Shown here: positions 8,199-16,378 of the stretch, one piece after another | Numbering within the stretch: position 1 is the stretch's first letter | How the letters are laid out: every line of letters begins with the position of its first letter | Assembly (NCBI GenBank): GCA_002695185.1 | Contig: NZOF01000187.1 | Span: forward strand, 9,597-35,333 | Length of the DNA: 25,737 bases | Direction: 5' to 3' | Source of the DNA: Erythrobacter sp. | GTDB lineage: Bacteria > Pseudomonadota > Alphaproteobacteria > Sphingomonadales > Sphingomonadaceae | Translations under genes and position numbers: made by a program | The notes under the pieces: generated by a model | Told to the model about the DNA's origin: nothing | The model's database searches: none | Seen by the model: only the letters and a program-made list of their open reading frames with translations

Positions 8199-8249
8199 AT
8201 TTGTAAGGAAATGTTGCCCGGGCCGGGGCGGAAAACTCTGGTTACAAAT
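8199..8249. promoter_or_regulatory. Dyad in the divergent spacer between macAB operon and its two-component genes
   Basis: ATTTGTAA at 8199-8206 and its exact inverse TTACAAAT at 8242-8249 lie in the AT-richest parts of the 239-bp spacer 8093-8331. The 35-bp distance between arms and the placement between divergent operons suit an operator pair or a looped regulator site. A possible -10 (TATAGT, 8277-8282) lies just downstream for the rightward genes. This is a by-eye proposal. Confidence 0.35.
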
Positions 8250-8331
8250 CGGTCCACCGCAGCGACGCATCATGGCTATAGTGTCCAAGATGTTTGACAG
8301 CCCCGACAAAGGGCGTGAGGACCCGAACCCT

Positions 8332-9066
8332 ATGACCAGCGACGCGCTTCAGCCCGCCATCCTGATCGTCGATGACGATCCCGAGATCCGTTCGCTTCTG
8401 GCGCGATATCTTTCGGCGCAGGGCTTTCGTGTGCAGACCGCCGCCAATCGGCGCGAATGCGATGCCCGGCTGGCGCAGGCGGTGCCGGATCTTCTGGTGC
8501 TGGACGTGATGCTTCCCGATGGATCGGGTCTGGATATCTGCCGGTCCCTGCGCGAGCGGCAGCCGCAATTGCCGATCATCATGCTGACCGCGCTGAAAGA
8601 GGATGTCGACCGCATCATCGGCATCGAGCTGGGCGCGGACGATTATCTGGGCAAGCCGTTCAACCCCCGCGAACTGGTCGCCCGGATCCGCGCGATCCTG
8701 CGGCGCAGCAGCCGGGCCGAGACCCCGGTCGAGACGCATCGCCGCCATGTCATGGCCGGTTTCCAGATCGATACCGGGCTGCGCCGGATCACCGCCTCCG
8801 ACGGTCAGGAGGTCGAGCTGACCGGCGCGGAATTCGATCTGCTGCGGGTCTTTCTGGACCGGCCGGGGCGTCTGCTCTCACGCGACCAGTTGCTGGACCT
8901 GACGCAGGGGCGCGAACGCGACCCGCTGGACCGATCGATCGACGTGCTGATGAGCAGGCTGCGCCGCAAGCTGGGCGACAAGACCGGCGAATCGCTGTTC
9001 AAGACGGTGCGCAACGGTGGCTATCAGCTGTCGGTGCCGGTCGAGACGCAGGTGGTGGCAGGATGA
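8332..9066 (+). CDS. OmpR-family response regulator (two-component system 1)
   Basis: DNA-binding regulator activated by phosphorylation. The receiver domain (residues 8-122) has the acidic cluster D14-D16, phospho-acceptor D58 in LDVMLPDGSG, T86 and K108. The winged-helix domain (about 140-236) shows the OmpR-type stretch LTGAEFDLLRVF and the recognition-helix region RSIDVLMSRLRRKLG. I chose ATG 8332, because the protein then starts just before the first beta strand and a GAGG lies 12-15 bases upstream. In-frame ATGs at 8272 and 8290 would only add a non-conserved tail. The stop overlaps the kinase start in an ATGA. It faces the RcnB-macAB operon across a 239-bp spacer and probably controls it. 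Confidence 0.93.
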   Translation: MTSDALQPAILIVDDDPEIRSLLARYLSAQGFRVQTAANRRECDARLAQAVPDLLVLDVMLPDGSGLDICRSLRERQPQLPIIMLTALKEDVDRIIGIELGADDYLGKPFNPRELVARIRAILRRSSRAETPVETHRRHVMAGFQIDTGLRRITASDGQEVELTGAEFDLLRVFLDRPGRLLSRDQLLDLTQGRERDPLDRSIDVLMSRLRRKLGDKTGESLFKTVRNGGYQLSVPVETQVVAG

Positions 9067-10340
9067 ATTCCCTTCGCGCCCGCATCACCGCGCTGCTGCT
9101 GATCGCCATCGTCACCGTGGTGGGGCTGGCGACCTTCGCCGCCAGCCGCGCGCTGCAACCGCCCTTGCCCGAGGCCACGATGGAGCCGGTGGCCCGCCAG
9201 ATCGGATTGCTGGCGCGGCTGGCGGCAAACGATCCTGCCCTTGCCAGCGGGGCGGGGGTCCGCCTGCAGGACGGTCCTGCCGCCGGTCCCGGCTCGGACC
9301 GGCTGACCCGGATGATGAGCCATGCCCTTGCCGCGACCGGCTCTTCCTACCGGGTGCAGGTCAGCCGTCCCGAGGACATGCCCGCGCCGGTGGTGTCGGT
9401 GTTTCTGGGGGATGCGGGCTGGCTTGTCACCGAAATGCCCGATCCGTCACCGCCGGATCAGGGCTGGGTCATCCTGACGATCTGGATCGCCATGATCATC
9501 TGCGGCTCGGCCATCGTGTCGCTTTACGCCGCGCACAGGCTGATCTCGCCCTTGGTCCTGCTGGAGGGCGCGGCCAGCCGGATCGGCGCCGACGGCACCT
9601 TGCCGCCCCTACCCGAGGACGGTCCGGCCGAAATCCGCGCCACCGCAAGCGCGCTGAACCGTCTGTCGGCCCGGCTGCGCGCGGCGATGGAAAGCCGGAT
9701 GCGGCTTGTCGCGGCGGCGGGCCACGATCTGCGCACGCCGATGACCCGGATGCGGCTGCGGGCGGAATTCATCGCCAATAACGAAGAGCGCGGAAAATGG
9801 CTGGCCGATCTGGAAGAGCTGGACAATATCGCCGACAGCGCCATCCGGCTGGTCCGCGAAGAGGCTGAACAGGCCGGGCGCGAGCCGGTCCGGCTGGACC
9901 TGCTGCTGCGCGAGGTCGGCTGCGAATTGGCCGAGCTGGGCTATCCGCTGCGTCTTGGCCCGACCGCCGAGACCCGCATCGATGCCGGGCCGATGGCGCT
10001 GAAACGGGCGCTGCGAAATCTGGCGTTGAACGCCGCCACCCATGGCGGCGGGGCCGAGCTTGCCCTGTCGACCGCAGGCGGGCAGGCGGTCATCACCATC
10101 CGCGACGACGGACCGGGCATCCCCGAAGACCTGATCGACCGTGTGTTCGAGCCCTTCTTCCGGGTCGATCCGGGCCGCCGCAAGACCGTGCCCGGCGCGG
10201 GGCTGGGCGTGGCCATCGCCCGCGAGATCATCGAGCGGTTCGACGGCAGCATCCGCATGGAGAATCTGGATCCTCGCGGCCTGTTGCAGACGATCCGTTT
10301 CCCGATCAGCGCGGCGGGCGACGCGGACAGGGGCGTGTAA
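9063..10340 (+). CDS. EnvZ-like sensor histidine kinase (two-component system 1)
   Basis: The 425-aa kinase has membrane helix 1 at about 9-29, a short periplasmic part of about 105 residues, membrane helix 2 at about 135-157 and a HAMP linker to about 210. The phospho-acceptor His221 sits in the H-box AAAGHDLRTPMTRMRLR, an EnvZ-type box. The ATPase domain has the N-box with Asn323 (LALNAATHGG), G1 DDGPGIPE at 348-355 and G2 GAGLGVAIA at 378-386. All catalytic elements are present, so it should be active. It is coupled to the regulator by the ATGA overlap. The stimulus is unknown; with MacAB nearby, envelope damage or an exported antibiotic or peptide is a reasonable guess. Confidence 0.93.
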   Translation: MNSLRARITALLLIAIVTVVGLATFAASRALQPPLPEATMEPVARQIGLLARLAANDPALASGAGVRLQDGPAAGPGSDRLTRMMSHALAATGSSYRVQVSRPEDMPAPVVSVFLGDAGWLVTEMPDPSPPDQGWVILTIWIAMIICGSAIVSLYAAHRLISPLVLLEGAASRIGADGTLPPLPEDGPAEIRATASALNRLSARLRAAMESRMRLVAAAGHDLRTPMTRMRLRAEFIANNEERGKWLADLEELDNIADSAIRLVREEAEQAGREPVRLDLLLREVGCELAELGYPLRLGPTAETRIDAGPMALKRALRNLALNAATHGGGAELALSTAGGQAVITIRDDGPGIPEDLIDRVFEPFFRVDPGRRKTVPGAGLGVAIAREIIERFDGSIRMENLDPRGLLQTIRFPISAAGDADRGV

Positions 10341-10469
10341 GTCGCAGGGGGATTGCAAAGTTGTTGGTGCGCTGGCCTTTGTATAGACGTTCGTCATGAA
10401 GACCCGGCGACGTCCCCGCTGATGGTGTAGCTGGCGGCATCAACCTGGGGCTGCGCGACCACAATCGAG

Positions 10470-10745
10470 GTGGCCGACATCCCTGTGGAACTGCCCCATC
10501 GCGACGAACTGTTTCCGGACGCTGACGAATGGATCAACTCGGGCGACGCAGTCGTCTACAAACCCTTCGCCGGATGCCATGCCGGGCCGATGTCGAAGGA
10601 GAAGGGAGTTCTATACGCGGATCTTGACCTGTCGGAGGTCGCCAAGTGCCGTCGAAGATTCGACGCTATGGGTCACTATGCCCGCCCAGACGTCTTCCAG
10701 CTCCACGTCAATCGCGCGCCGCAGAGCCCGGTGGTGTTTTCCTGA
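10470..10745 (+). pseudogene. Nitrilase C-terminal remnant
   Basis: The reading frame keeps only about 90 residues that match the C-terminal end of nitrilases: a DEWINSGDAVVYKPF block, GPMSKEKGVLYADLDL and the GHYARPDVFQL signature. A full enzyme has about 310-350 residues. The Glu-Lys-Cys catalytic triad lies in the lost N-terminal part, so no activity is expected. The frame opens with a GTG at 10470 in mid-domain and is closed upstream by a stop at 10428-10430. The homology boundary is somewhere at 10450-10470. It is a scar of a deletion or insertion next to the kinase gene. Confidence 0.75.
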
Positions 10746-10847
10746 CTGCGCGTATCGGCACCCCTATATGATCGTGCCTCCGTAACGGATAGCGGCAAGG
10801 TCTGCAGACAGTGAGTTCGAACGGCCCTAGATTTTGCGCTCGCAGCG

Positions 10848-11180
10848 AATGGTCGGTCTGGTGAAGTTGCGCTGCAGCGCCAGTGGATGCAATGAACGTC
10901 TCTTATGGGCCGCCCCTGCCGAAACCTTCGTTCCGCGACTGCGAAATGCTGCCCTGGCCTTCCGAGGTAGTTGGGCTCCGACCGGTCACGCGGCGATGCA
11001 GCGACGCCATGGAAGTCTGTCGCTGGCCGGCCAAGGCAAGGCCGGCCCTGAGCCGAACTTCGAGGCGGCGCCGCGCTGCCCTGCAGCATTCACCAGACCA
11101 GACATCCGATGCACGGCGCAGCATTTCACTCGCCGATTAGCCGCACTGCGGACTTTCCTGCCATTCGCTGCAACGGCTCG
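10848..11180. repeat. Dispersed intergenic repeat, copy R1
   Basis: This fills the 528-bp gap 10746-11273, where I find no gene. It shares a layout with the copies near 12300, 23050 and 24300. An A block (from 10964, GAGGTAG then TGGGCTC) is followed by a B block with GCAGCATTCACCAGACC at 11083-11099 and GCGGACTTTCCTGCC at 11148-11162. The last two strings are identical in R3 and spaced almost the same. The first part (10848-10885, GGTCGGTCTGGTGAA) looks like the B block in inverted orientation, so the copy may be palindromic overall. Two GGCCGGCC octamers lie 15 bp apart at 11025 and 11040. Confidence 0.6.
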
Positions 11181-11273
11181 ATCCGTGTTGCGATTGCGAG
11201 AGGATTTGCCAAAGGGCGGAGAGCGGACGGTCGCTGCGCAAAGGATGGAGGTCAGCAATGCGGGACAAAGCGG

Positions 11274-12167
11274 TCATCCGTCTACGGCAAGGTTCACTGC
11301 CGCAAACTCTGCTACGCTTTCGTCTTGCCCTTCGCTGAAGCTTGCAACTGTGACCGGTTCTTCGAGATCGGGAAAATGATAGACGGCGTTCACGCAGAAT
11401 GGGCCGCCGCCGGAGTGCCCGATTGCGGACCCGACAACGCCCACGCGACCGCTCATGAGGCCGAGGCCGTAGCCGTGTTCGGTCCAAGGCCTTCCCCCGA
11501 TCGCCCCGCCCAGAGGGTATCGTTGCAACATCTCAGCGAGCGTTGCCGAATTCAGCAATCTGAACGTGAACAGCGCATGAAGCAGTCGAGCTGCATCTGA
11601 GGCCGTCCCAATCAGGCATCCATGGTAGACCCAACCGGGATGATACTTTGTTGCAGCCTGCCAATGGACCCGCGCGAAATCTTCGCGGGTGCTGGCAAGC
11701 GCGATACTCCCGAGGTTGAGAGGCTCGCAGATCAGTTCCTTGACGAGGCACGCGAAAGATCGACCTGAACAATCCTCAACCCGTTCCCGCGCCAGCATTT
11801 AGCCGACATTCGAGTAAGCCCAGCCCTGGCCCGGAGCGAACCTCTTCCCCTGAACCATGGCTGCGCTCAGCAGGTCGTCGCGGGACCACGGCTCCTCATC
11901 ATTTTGCACGGCAGAATGATATGCGCGAAGCGTGCCGTAGTCCGGCAGGCCCGCAGTATGGTTCAGAAGCTGGCGGAGTGTGAACGGCTCGCCTGCCATA
12001 GGTTCGTCCAGATTCATTTTACCCGCCTCAGCGAGCCTGAGGGCGCAGATCGCGATGACCGTCTTGGTGAAGGTCCAGTAGAGAAAAATCGGCGCGCTAT
12101 TGTCGGAAGCAACTTCCGGAGCGGCACCGCAAACCCGGCTGGAAAAGATGGGCTGCCTTTGTGTCAT
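11274..12167 (-). pseudogene. Beta-lactamase-family serine hydrolase with in-frame stop
   Basis: One continuous minus-strand frame of about 298 codons encodes a class C beta-lactamase-like hydrolase, broken by a single TAA at 11799-11801. The stop replaces the residue after YSNVG and the next residues are MLARERVED. The family normally has Tyr there (YSNVGY), so one base change from TAC or TAT explains it. The usual catalytic Ser of S-x-x-K is Thr (T32-F-T-K35). The YSN motif (118-120) and the late HSGGG motif are kept. The N-terminal part is shorter than in related proteins. With a nonsense codon and the substituted nucleophile this is very probably dead, although readthrough or a restart at the ATG at 11798 is possible. 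Confidence 0.8.
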
Positions 12168-12235
12168 GCTTGATGGGTATCACGCGGGCGCCAGACATCT
12201 AAGGGCTCCAAGTGGACCTTCGTTGCAATGAAGTC

Positions 12236-12446
12236 GAACGGCAGCTCCGGGCCGTCCATTCCTGCTGCGCCCGCATTCGCTGCCGCCCGCAGCATTGGTC
12301 AGAATGGGCTCTGAGCCGACACGCGGCGCTGCGGCGACGCCCAGGATACCCGTCGCAGGCTTGCCATCAGCAAGGACGGCCCTTAGCTGCCATTCTTGTC
12401 CCCTGTTGGCGCGGCGGCAGAGCTTCACCGAACCTGACATTCGTGC
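12236..12446. repeat. Dispersed intergenic repeat, copy R2, left part (split by IS66)
   Basis: The A block at 12305-12383 matches R4 (24247-24325) at 71 of 79 positions by hand alignment. The B block begins at 12424 (TTCACCGAACCTGACATTCG) and is cut at 12446 by the insertion element. It resumes at 14975-15000. No gene is visible in the 12168-12446 gap; short frames here are shadows. Confidence 0.7.
12439..12446. repeat. Target site duplication of the IS66 element, left copy
   Basis: ATTCGTGC here pairs with TTTCGTGC at 14975-14982 on the other side of the element: 7 of 8 bases agree. Eight-base duplications are the rule for IS66-type insertion. The one mismatch indicates a mutation since insertion. 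Confidence 0.8.
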
Positions 12447-12507
12447 GTAAGCGCGACGTCGCCCCCCTCCTGCCGCTTCTGATCTGACCGGGCCATTCTC
12501 CGTGCGC

Positions 12508-12966
12508 ATGAGCGTTGGAGGTTTTGGTTTGGAACGAGACGGCAAAGTGGGCGTCCATTTTGACGGCCCAAGGGACGGTGGGGTTTCTCGGCTGGAAGTG
12601 ATCGAGGGGGCGAGCGGGCGCCGGCTGCGCACGAAGGCGGAGCGGGCGCGGATCGCGGCGGAGAGCCTGGTGCCGGGGGCCTCGGTAACGGACGTCGCAC
12701 GGCGGCACGGGACGACGCGCTGGCAGATTTATGACTGGCGGAAGAAGCTTCGGAGGGGTCAGCTTGCCGTGTCGGAGAGCCTGGCGGCCCTGCCGATGTT
12801 CGCCGAGCTTGTCATCAAGGGCACCGCAGCGGAGATACCGACAAAGACGGAGGTCACCACCGGTGTGGAGATTGTGGTGGGCGATGTTGTGATCCGCGTC
12901 GGAGCCGACGCCGATGAGATATTGCTGACCAGGTCCATCCGGGCGGTGCGGACGGCGACATCATGA
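12508..12966 (+). CDS. tnpA: IS66 TnpA, helix-turn-helix accessory protein
   Basis: TnpA is the first of three proteins of IS66-type elements. Its exact role in transposition is not settled, but it carries a transposase_8-like HTH that likely recognises the ends. The motif here lies at about residues 38-76 (AERARIAAESLVPGAS, VTDVARRHGTTRWQIYDWR). The C-terminal half is acidic with short beta-like stretches (VEIVVGDVVIRVGADADE), as usual. I place the start at the ATG 12508, giving 152 residues; a GTG two codons earlier is equally open. The first 40 residues are not well conserved in the family, so the true start could be further in. The stop overlaps tnpB in an ATGA. Confidence 0.88.
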   Translation: MSVGGFGLERDGKVGVHFDGPRDGGVSRLEVIEGASGRRLRTKAERARIAAESLVPGASVTDVARRHGTTRWQIYDWRKKLRRGQLAVSESLAALPMFAELVIKGTAAEIPTKTEVTTGVEIVVGDVVIRVGADADEILLTRSIRAVRTATS

Positions 12967-13319
12967 TGCTCGGTCAAGGAGGGACAGCGAAGGTCTACGT
13001 GGCGACGCGCCCGGTGGACTTTCGCAAAGGGATCGATGGCCTCGCGGTGGCGGTGCAGGAGATGTTCGGGCTCGATCCGTTCTGTGGGGCGGTCTTCGTC
13101 TTCCGTTCGAAACGTGCGGACAGGATCAAGCTGCTGGTCTGGGACCAGACCGGGATGGTGCTGGTTCACAAGCGGCTGGAAGGAGGCAAATTCGTCTGGC
13201 CGCAGGTGCGGGACGGGGTGATGCGGATGTCGTCGGCGCAGCTGGCGGCGCTGTTCGAGGGGCTGGACTGGCGGCTGGTAAGACCAGAGCGGGCGCGGCG
13301 TCCGCTGGTCGCAGGGTAA
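12963..13319 (+). CDS. tnpB: IS66 TnpB (Orf2-like protein)
   Basis: This 118-aa protein has the well-known IS66 Orf2 hallmarks in order: VYVATRPVDFRKGIDGLA at about 11-28, DPFCGAVFVFRSKRADRIKLL at about 38-58, WDQTGMVLVHKRLEGGKFVWP at about 60-80 and a C-terminal LAALFEGLDW. Length and motifs are standard. It is needed for IS66 transposition in studied elements, by an unknown biochemical role. Start ATG 12963 overlaps the tnpA stop, so the two are coupled. Confidence 0.95.
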   Translation: MMLGQGGTAKVYVATRPVDFRKGIDGLAVAVQEMFGLDPFCGAVFVFRSKRADRIKLLVWDQTGMVLVHKRLEGGKFVWPQVRDGVMRMSSAQLAALFEGLDWRLVRPERARRPLVAG

Positions 13320-13388
13320 GCGGGCGGACGCACGGGAATTCCCTGTTTTTGCTGGTCAGAACCGCGTCAGCGTGATTCACTTCGAGGC

Positions 13389-14954
13389 ATGGATGCCAAC
13401 GCCCTCAGCCGCGAGAATGCTCATCTGAAGGCCCGCCTGACCGAGGTCGAGGCGGCGCTGCTCGAGGTGCAGGAGGCCAATCGTCGGCTGGAGGGCATCC
13501 TGCGCGCATCGCAGCGCGAGTGCTTCGGCAAGAGCTCCGAGAAGCTGTCGGTTGACCAGTTCAATCTGCCGCTCGAGGACGCCGAACTGGCCCAAGGTGT
13601 TCTCGCGGCTGCACAGGAAAAGGCAGAGGCCGCGCTTGCTCGGGCACGCGGGGAAGAATCTCGCAAGCCCGCGCGCAACCGCGGCCACCTGCCACCGCAC
13701 CTGCCCCGGGTCGAGCGGGTGATCGAACCCGCCAGCATCCTGTGCCCCTGCGGCTGCGGTGAGATGGCCCGGATCGGGGAAGATACATCCGAGCGGCTCG
13801 ATGTGATCCCGGCGCAGTTCCAGGTGCTGGTGACGCGGCGCCCCCGGTATGCCTGTCGCCGCTGCTCGCAGGCCGTGGTGCAGGCCCATGCGCCGGAGCA
13901 CGTCGTGCCCGGCGGGCTGCCGACCGAGCGGCTGATCGCATGGATTATCGTCTCCAAGTTTAGCGACCACCTTCCGTTTTACCGCCAGGCCGGGATCTTC
14001 GAGCGGCAGGGACTGCATCTCGACCGCGGCACGCTCGGTAATTGGGTTGGGCGGGCATGCTTCCACCTGCTGCCCATCATCGACCACATGAAGGCCAACC
14101 TGCGCGCCGCCGACCGGATCTTCGTCGACGAGACCCGCGCACCGGTCCTTGACCCGGGCCGGAAGGCCACCAAGAGCGGCTACTTCTGGGCCGTTGTGTC
14201 TGACGACCGCGGCCATGGCGGTGCCGGCCCGCCCATCGTGCTGTTCCACTACGCCCCCGGCCGGGGGCGGGAGCATCCGCTGAGGTTCTTAGCCGGATAC
14301 CGTGGTCGGTTCCTGCAATGCGACGCCTACCAGTCCTACAACGCACTGACCGAGATCACGCGCGACACCGGCCCGTGGCAGCTGGTCTATTGCTGGACTC
14401 ATGTCCGCCGCCGCTTCGTCAAGCGCTTCGAGAGCGAGGGCTCGCCCATCGCCAAGGAGATGTTGCGCCAGATCGCGTTGCTGTATCGGATCGAGAAGAC
14501 CGTGCGCGGCCATGCCCCTGCCGACCGCCTCGCCGCCCGGCGCGAGCAGGCCGCCCCGATCATTGCCGCGCTCAAGCCCTGGCTGGGAACCCAGCTGTCG
14601 CGCATCCCGCAGAAGTCCCTGCTGGCAGAAGATATCCGCTACACCCTTGGCCACTGGCCCGGCTTGATCCGCTTTCTTGACGACGGCACTCTCGAGCTCG
14701 ACACCAACCCGGTCGAGAACCAGATCCGCCCGATCGCGCTGACGCGGAAGAATGCCCTCTTCGCCGGAAACGAGGTCGGCGCCGAGAACTGGGCCATGCT
14801 CGCCTCGCTCGTCGCCACCTGCAAGATGGCCGGCGTGAACCCCGTCGACTATCTCGCCGACACCCTCCGCGCCATCATCGACGGGCACCCCAGATCCCGC
14901 ATCGAAGAACTCATGCCGTGGCGCTACAACGAACCGTCAAGCATCGCCGCATAG
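13389..14954 (+). CDS. tnpC: IS66 TnpC, DDE transposase
   Basis: The transposase that cuts and joins the element ends. The 521-aa product has an N-terminal coiled coil (about 5-40). A short zinc-ribbon-like region follows with cysteines at 119, 121, 123, 156 and 159. The RNase H-like core has Asp247 (IFVDETRAP), Asp312 (LQCDAYQSY) and Glu443 (DTNPVENQIRP) as the probable DDE triad. The C-terminal IS66 tail ends in MPWRYNE. It starts 69 bases after tnpB, and its stop lies 20 bases inside the right terminal repeat. Nothing in the frame looks damaged. Confidence 0.95.
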   Translation: MDANALSRENAHLKARLTEVEAALLEVQEANRRLEGILRASQRECFGKSSEKLSVDQFNLPLEDAELAQGVLAAAQEKAEAALARARGEESRKPARNRGHLPPHLPRVERVIEPASILCPCGCGEMARIGEDTSERLDVIPAQFQVLVTRRPRYACRRCSQAVVQAHAPEHVVPGGLPTERLIAWIIVSKFSDHLPFYRQAGIFERQGLHLDRGTLGNWVGRACFHLLPIIDHMKANLRAADRIFVDETRAPVLDPGRKATKSGYFWAVVSDDRGHGGAGPPIVLFHYAPGRGREHPLRFLAGYRGRFLQCDAYQSYNALTEITRDTGPWQLVYCWTHVRRRFVKRFESEGSPIAKEMLRQIALLYRIEKTVRGHAPADRLAARREQAAPIIAALKPWLGTQLSRIPQKSLLAEDIRYTLGHWPGLIRFLDDGTLELDTNPVENQIRPIALTRKNALFAGNEVGAENWAMLASLVATCKMAGVNPVDYLADTLRAIIDGHPRSRIEELMPWRYNEPSSIAA

Positions 14955-14974
14955 GGCCTCGTCGTTGCGCTTAC

Positions 14975-15148
14975 TTTCGTGCAACGCTGCAGCATCGAAA
15001 GCCAGCTTGTGACCGCTCTGCGGTGAGGAGCGGCTGTTCGTTCTGTCCAAACGAAAAGCCGCTTTAGGGCATGAACAGCATGTCATAAACATCTGTCGGC
15101 TCAAGAGCGGCGCAGGATTGGGACACCACAGACTCGGAGCGCCCCGGC
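14975..15148. repeat. Right part of repeat copy R2 and spacer to kinase gene
   Basis: The first eight bases are the right target duplication. Joined to 12446, the sequence continues the B block of the dispersed repeat with GCAACGCTGCAGCATCG, where R1 has GCACGGCGCAGCATTTC and R3 GTGCAGCATTTTC. Similarity fades after about 15050. No gene is visible before the kinase stop at 15149. Confidence 0.65.
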
Positions 15149-16378
15149 TCAGTCCACTGGTAAATGCACGCTCAGCGACAGCCCACCGCCGGCACGGTTA
15201 TGCGCACAAATTGTCCCGCGGTGGATTGCAATTCCTCTTGCTGCAATTGAAAGACCCAGACCGGCCCCGTTCGAGCGATTCGAGTTTCGGATTCTGAAAA
15301 ACGGTTTGAAAATATTGTCAAGATCGGCTTCGGGAACGCCTGGCCCTTGGTCGCAAAAAGTCAATTCTATATCATTCGAAGTAACTTCTGCTTTGATTTC
15401 AATCTTTCCGTCATCTGGAGAATGATAAACCGCATTTCGAACGATATTTTCCAAGCCCCGATGCAGCAATTCTTCATTACCGATAAATTGAATTTTATCG
15501 GGTCCGTGATAGACCGCCTTGATGTTGCGGGCCTGACCTTCGAAATTCGCGTCGGCAATGATCGGCTCAAGGATATCGATAATATCCAACGATTCGCGCA
15601 TCATGTCTGAACCGGCCTGCTCAAGCCGAGCAAGCGTTAAAATCTCTCCGACCAATAGATCGAGACGCGCGATGTCGGCTCCCATTTGGTTCAACATGCG
15701 TTCGTGTTCCTGGGGCCGTCGTTCCAGGAGCGAAAGCGCGGCTTGAAGGCGTGCAAGAGGCGAACGGATCTCGTGCGAGATGTCGTGGAAGAGACGTTTT
15801 CGGCCATCAGAGAGCGACTGCAATCGTGAGGCCGCGTGGTCAAATGCTCCGATGAGTCCCGCGACTTCCGCATTTGACGTCTTCAATCTTGGACCGATAC
15901 GGGTAGAGAACTTTCCGCCCGCTAACTCATGAAGTCCCTCGTTCACTGTTCGCAGAGGGTGAGACAACCACCGCGAAATCATCAGAGCGACGATCGCGCT
16001 GGTCATCGCGCCGAAAAGTAGGGGCAACCACATCGGCTCTGTCCGCGAAAGCAACGTCATGCTCTGGGGAGAGCGAATCTCAATGCATCTGTTGTCGCGC
16101 GTCGCGATGGGAACTGCAGCCACGCACCGGGGGTCTGCAATAACGTCGACCCCTTCGAAGGCCGGGCTGATCTGTCGCCAGTCCGCAAGCGCTTCGTCCA
16201 TACCTTGCTGTTGGGAAAGCTCAATGAGGACCTTACTGGCAAGTTCGGACGCCATAGCGTATCTCGCCGCCGGCGGCGCCGACCATCCCATGATTTGGAT
16301 AAACAGCGCAAAAGCCAGCATTGTCACGAGGATGGTAGCCCAGATGAACAGGAAGAAGCGCAGGACCACCGTATTCAC
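15149..16378 (-). CDS. CpxA/EnvZ-like sensor histidine kinase (two-component system 2)
   Basis: 409-aa membrane kinase. Helix 1 lies at about 8-30. The periplasmic domain of about 85 residues has two cysteines (85 and 98) that could form a disulfide. Helix 2 lies at about 117-137, followed by a HAMP linker (SHPLRTVNEGLHELAGG). The H-box FHDISHEIRSPLARL has His202. The ATPase domain has Asn315 (NIVRNAVYHS), DQGPGVPE at 343-350 and GAGLGLSIA at 371-379. All catalytic parts are present. Its start overlaps the regulator stop by 4 bases. Base composition is odd: the two lines coding the ATPase N-terminal part, 15361-15480, hold only 45 G or C in 120, far below the neighbours. Confidence 0.93.
   Translation of the reverse strand: MNTVVLRFFLFIWATILVTMLAFALFIQIMGWSAPPAARYAMASELASKVLIELSQQQGMDEALADWRQISPAFEGVDVIADPRCVAAVPIATRDNRCIEIRSPQSMTLLSRTEPMWLPLLFGAMTSAIVALMISRWLSHPLRTVNEGLHELAGGKFSTRIGPRLKTSNAEVAGLIGAFDHAASRLQSLSDGRKRLFHDISHEIRSPLARLQAALSLLERRPQEHERMLNQMGADIARLDLLVGEILTLARLEQAGSDMMRESLDIIDILEPIIADANFEGQARNIKAVYHGPDKIQFIGNEELLHRGLENIVRNAVYHSPDDGKIEIKAEVTSNDIELTFCDQGPGVPEADLDNIFKPFFRIRNSNRSNGAGLGLSIAARGIAIHRGTICAHNRAGGGLSLSVHLPVD

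Larger units (their letters stand above)
12447..14974 (+). mobile_element. Complete IS66-family insertion sequence (2528 bp)
   Basis: The element has terminal inverted repeats GTAAGCGCGACGTCG at 12447 and, read inward from 14974, GTAAGCGCAACGACG (13 of 15 match). It starts with the GTAAGCG typical of the family. It carries three genes in the canonical order tnpA-tnpB-tnpC, all open. An 8-bp near-perfect target duplication flanks it. The ends and reading frames are intact, so it could still be mobile. Confidence 0.93.

Noticed and set aside
8077..8331. Long N-terminal extension of the first response regulator
   Set aside because: The extension has no family match and crosses the divergent promoter spacer; receiver domains start within about ten residues of the ATG at 8332.
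10834..11379. 181-codon plus-strand frame in repeat copy R1
   Set aside because: The sequence is shared with other non-coding repeat copies where the frame is not kept; no ribosome site and no family match.
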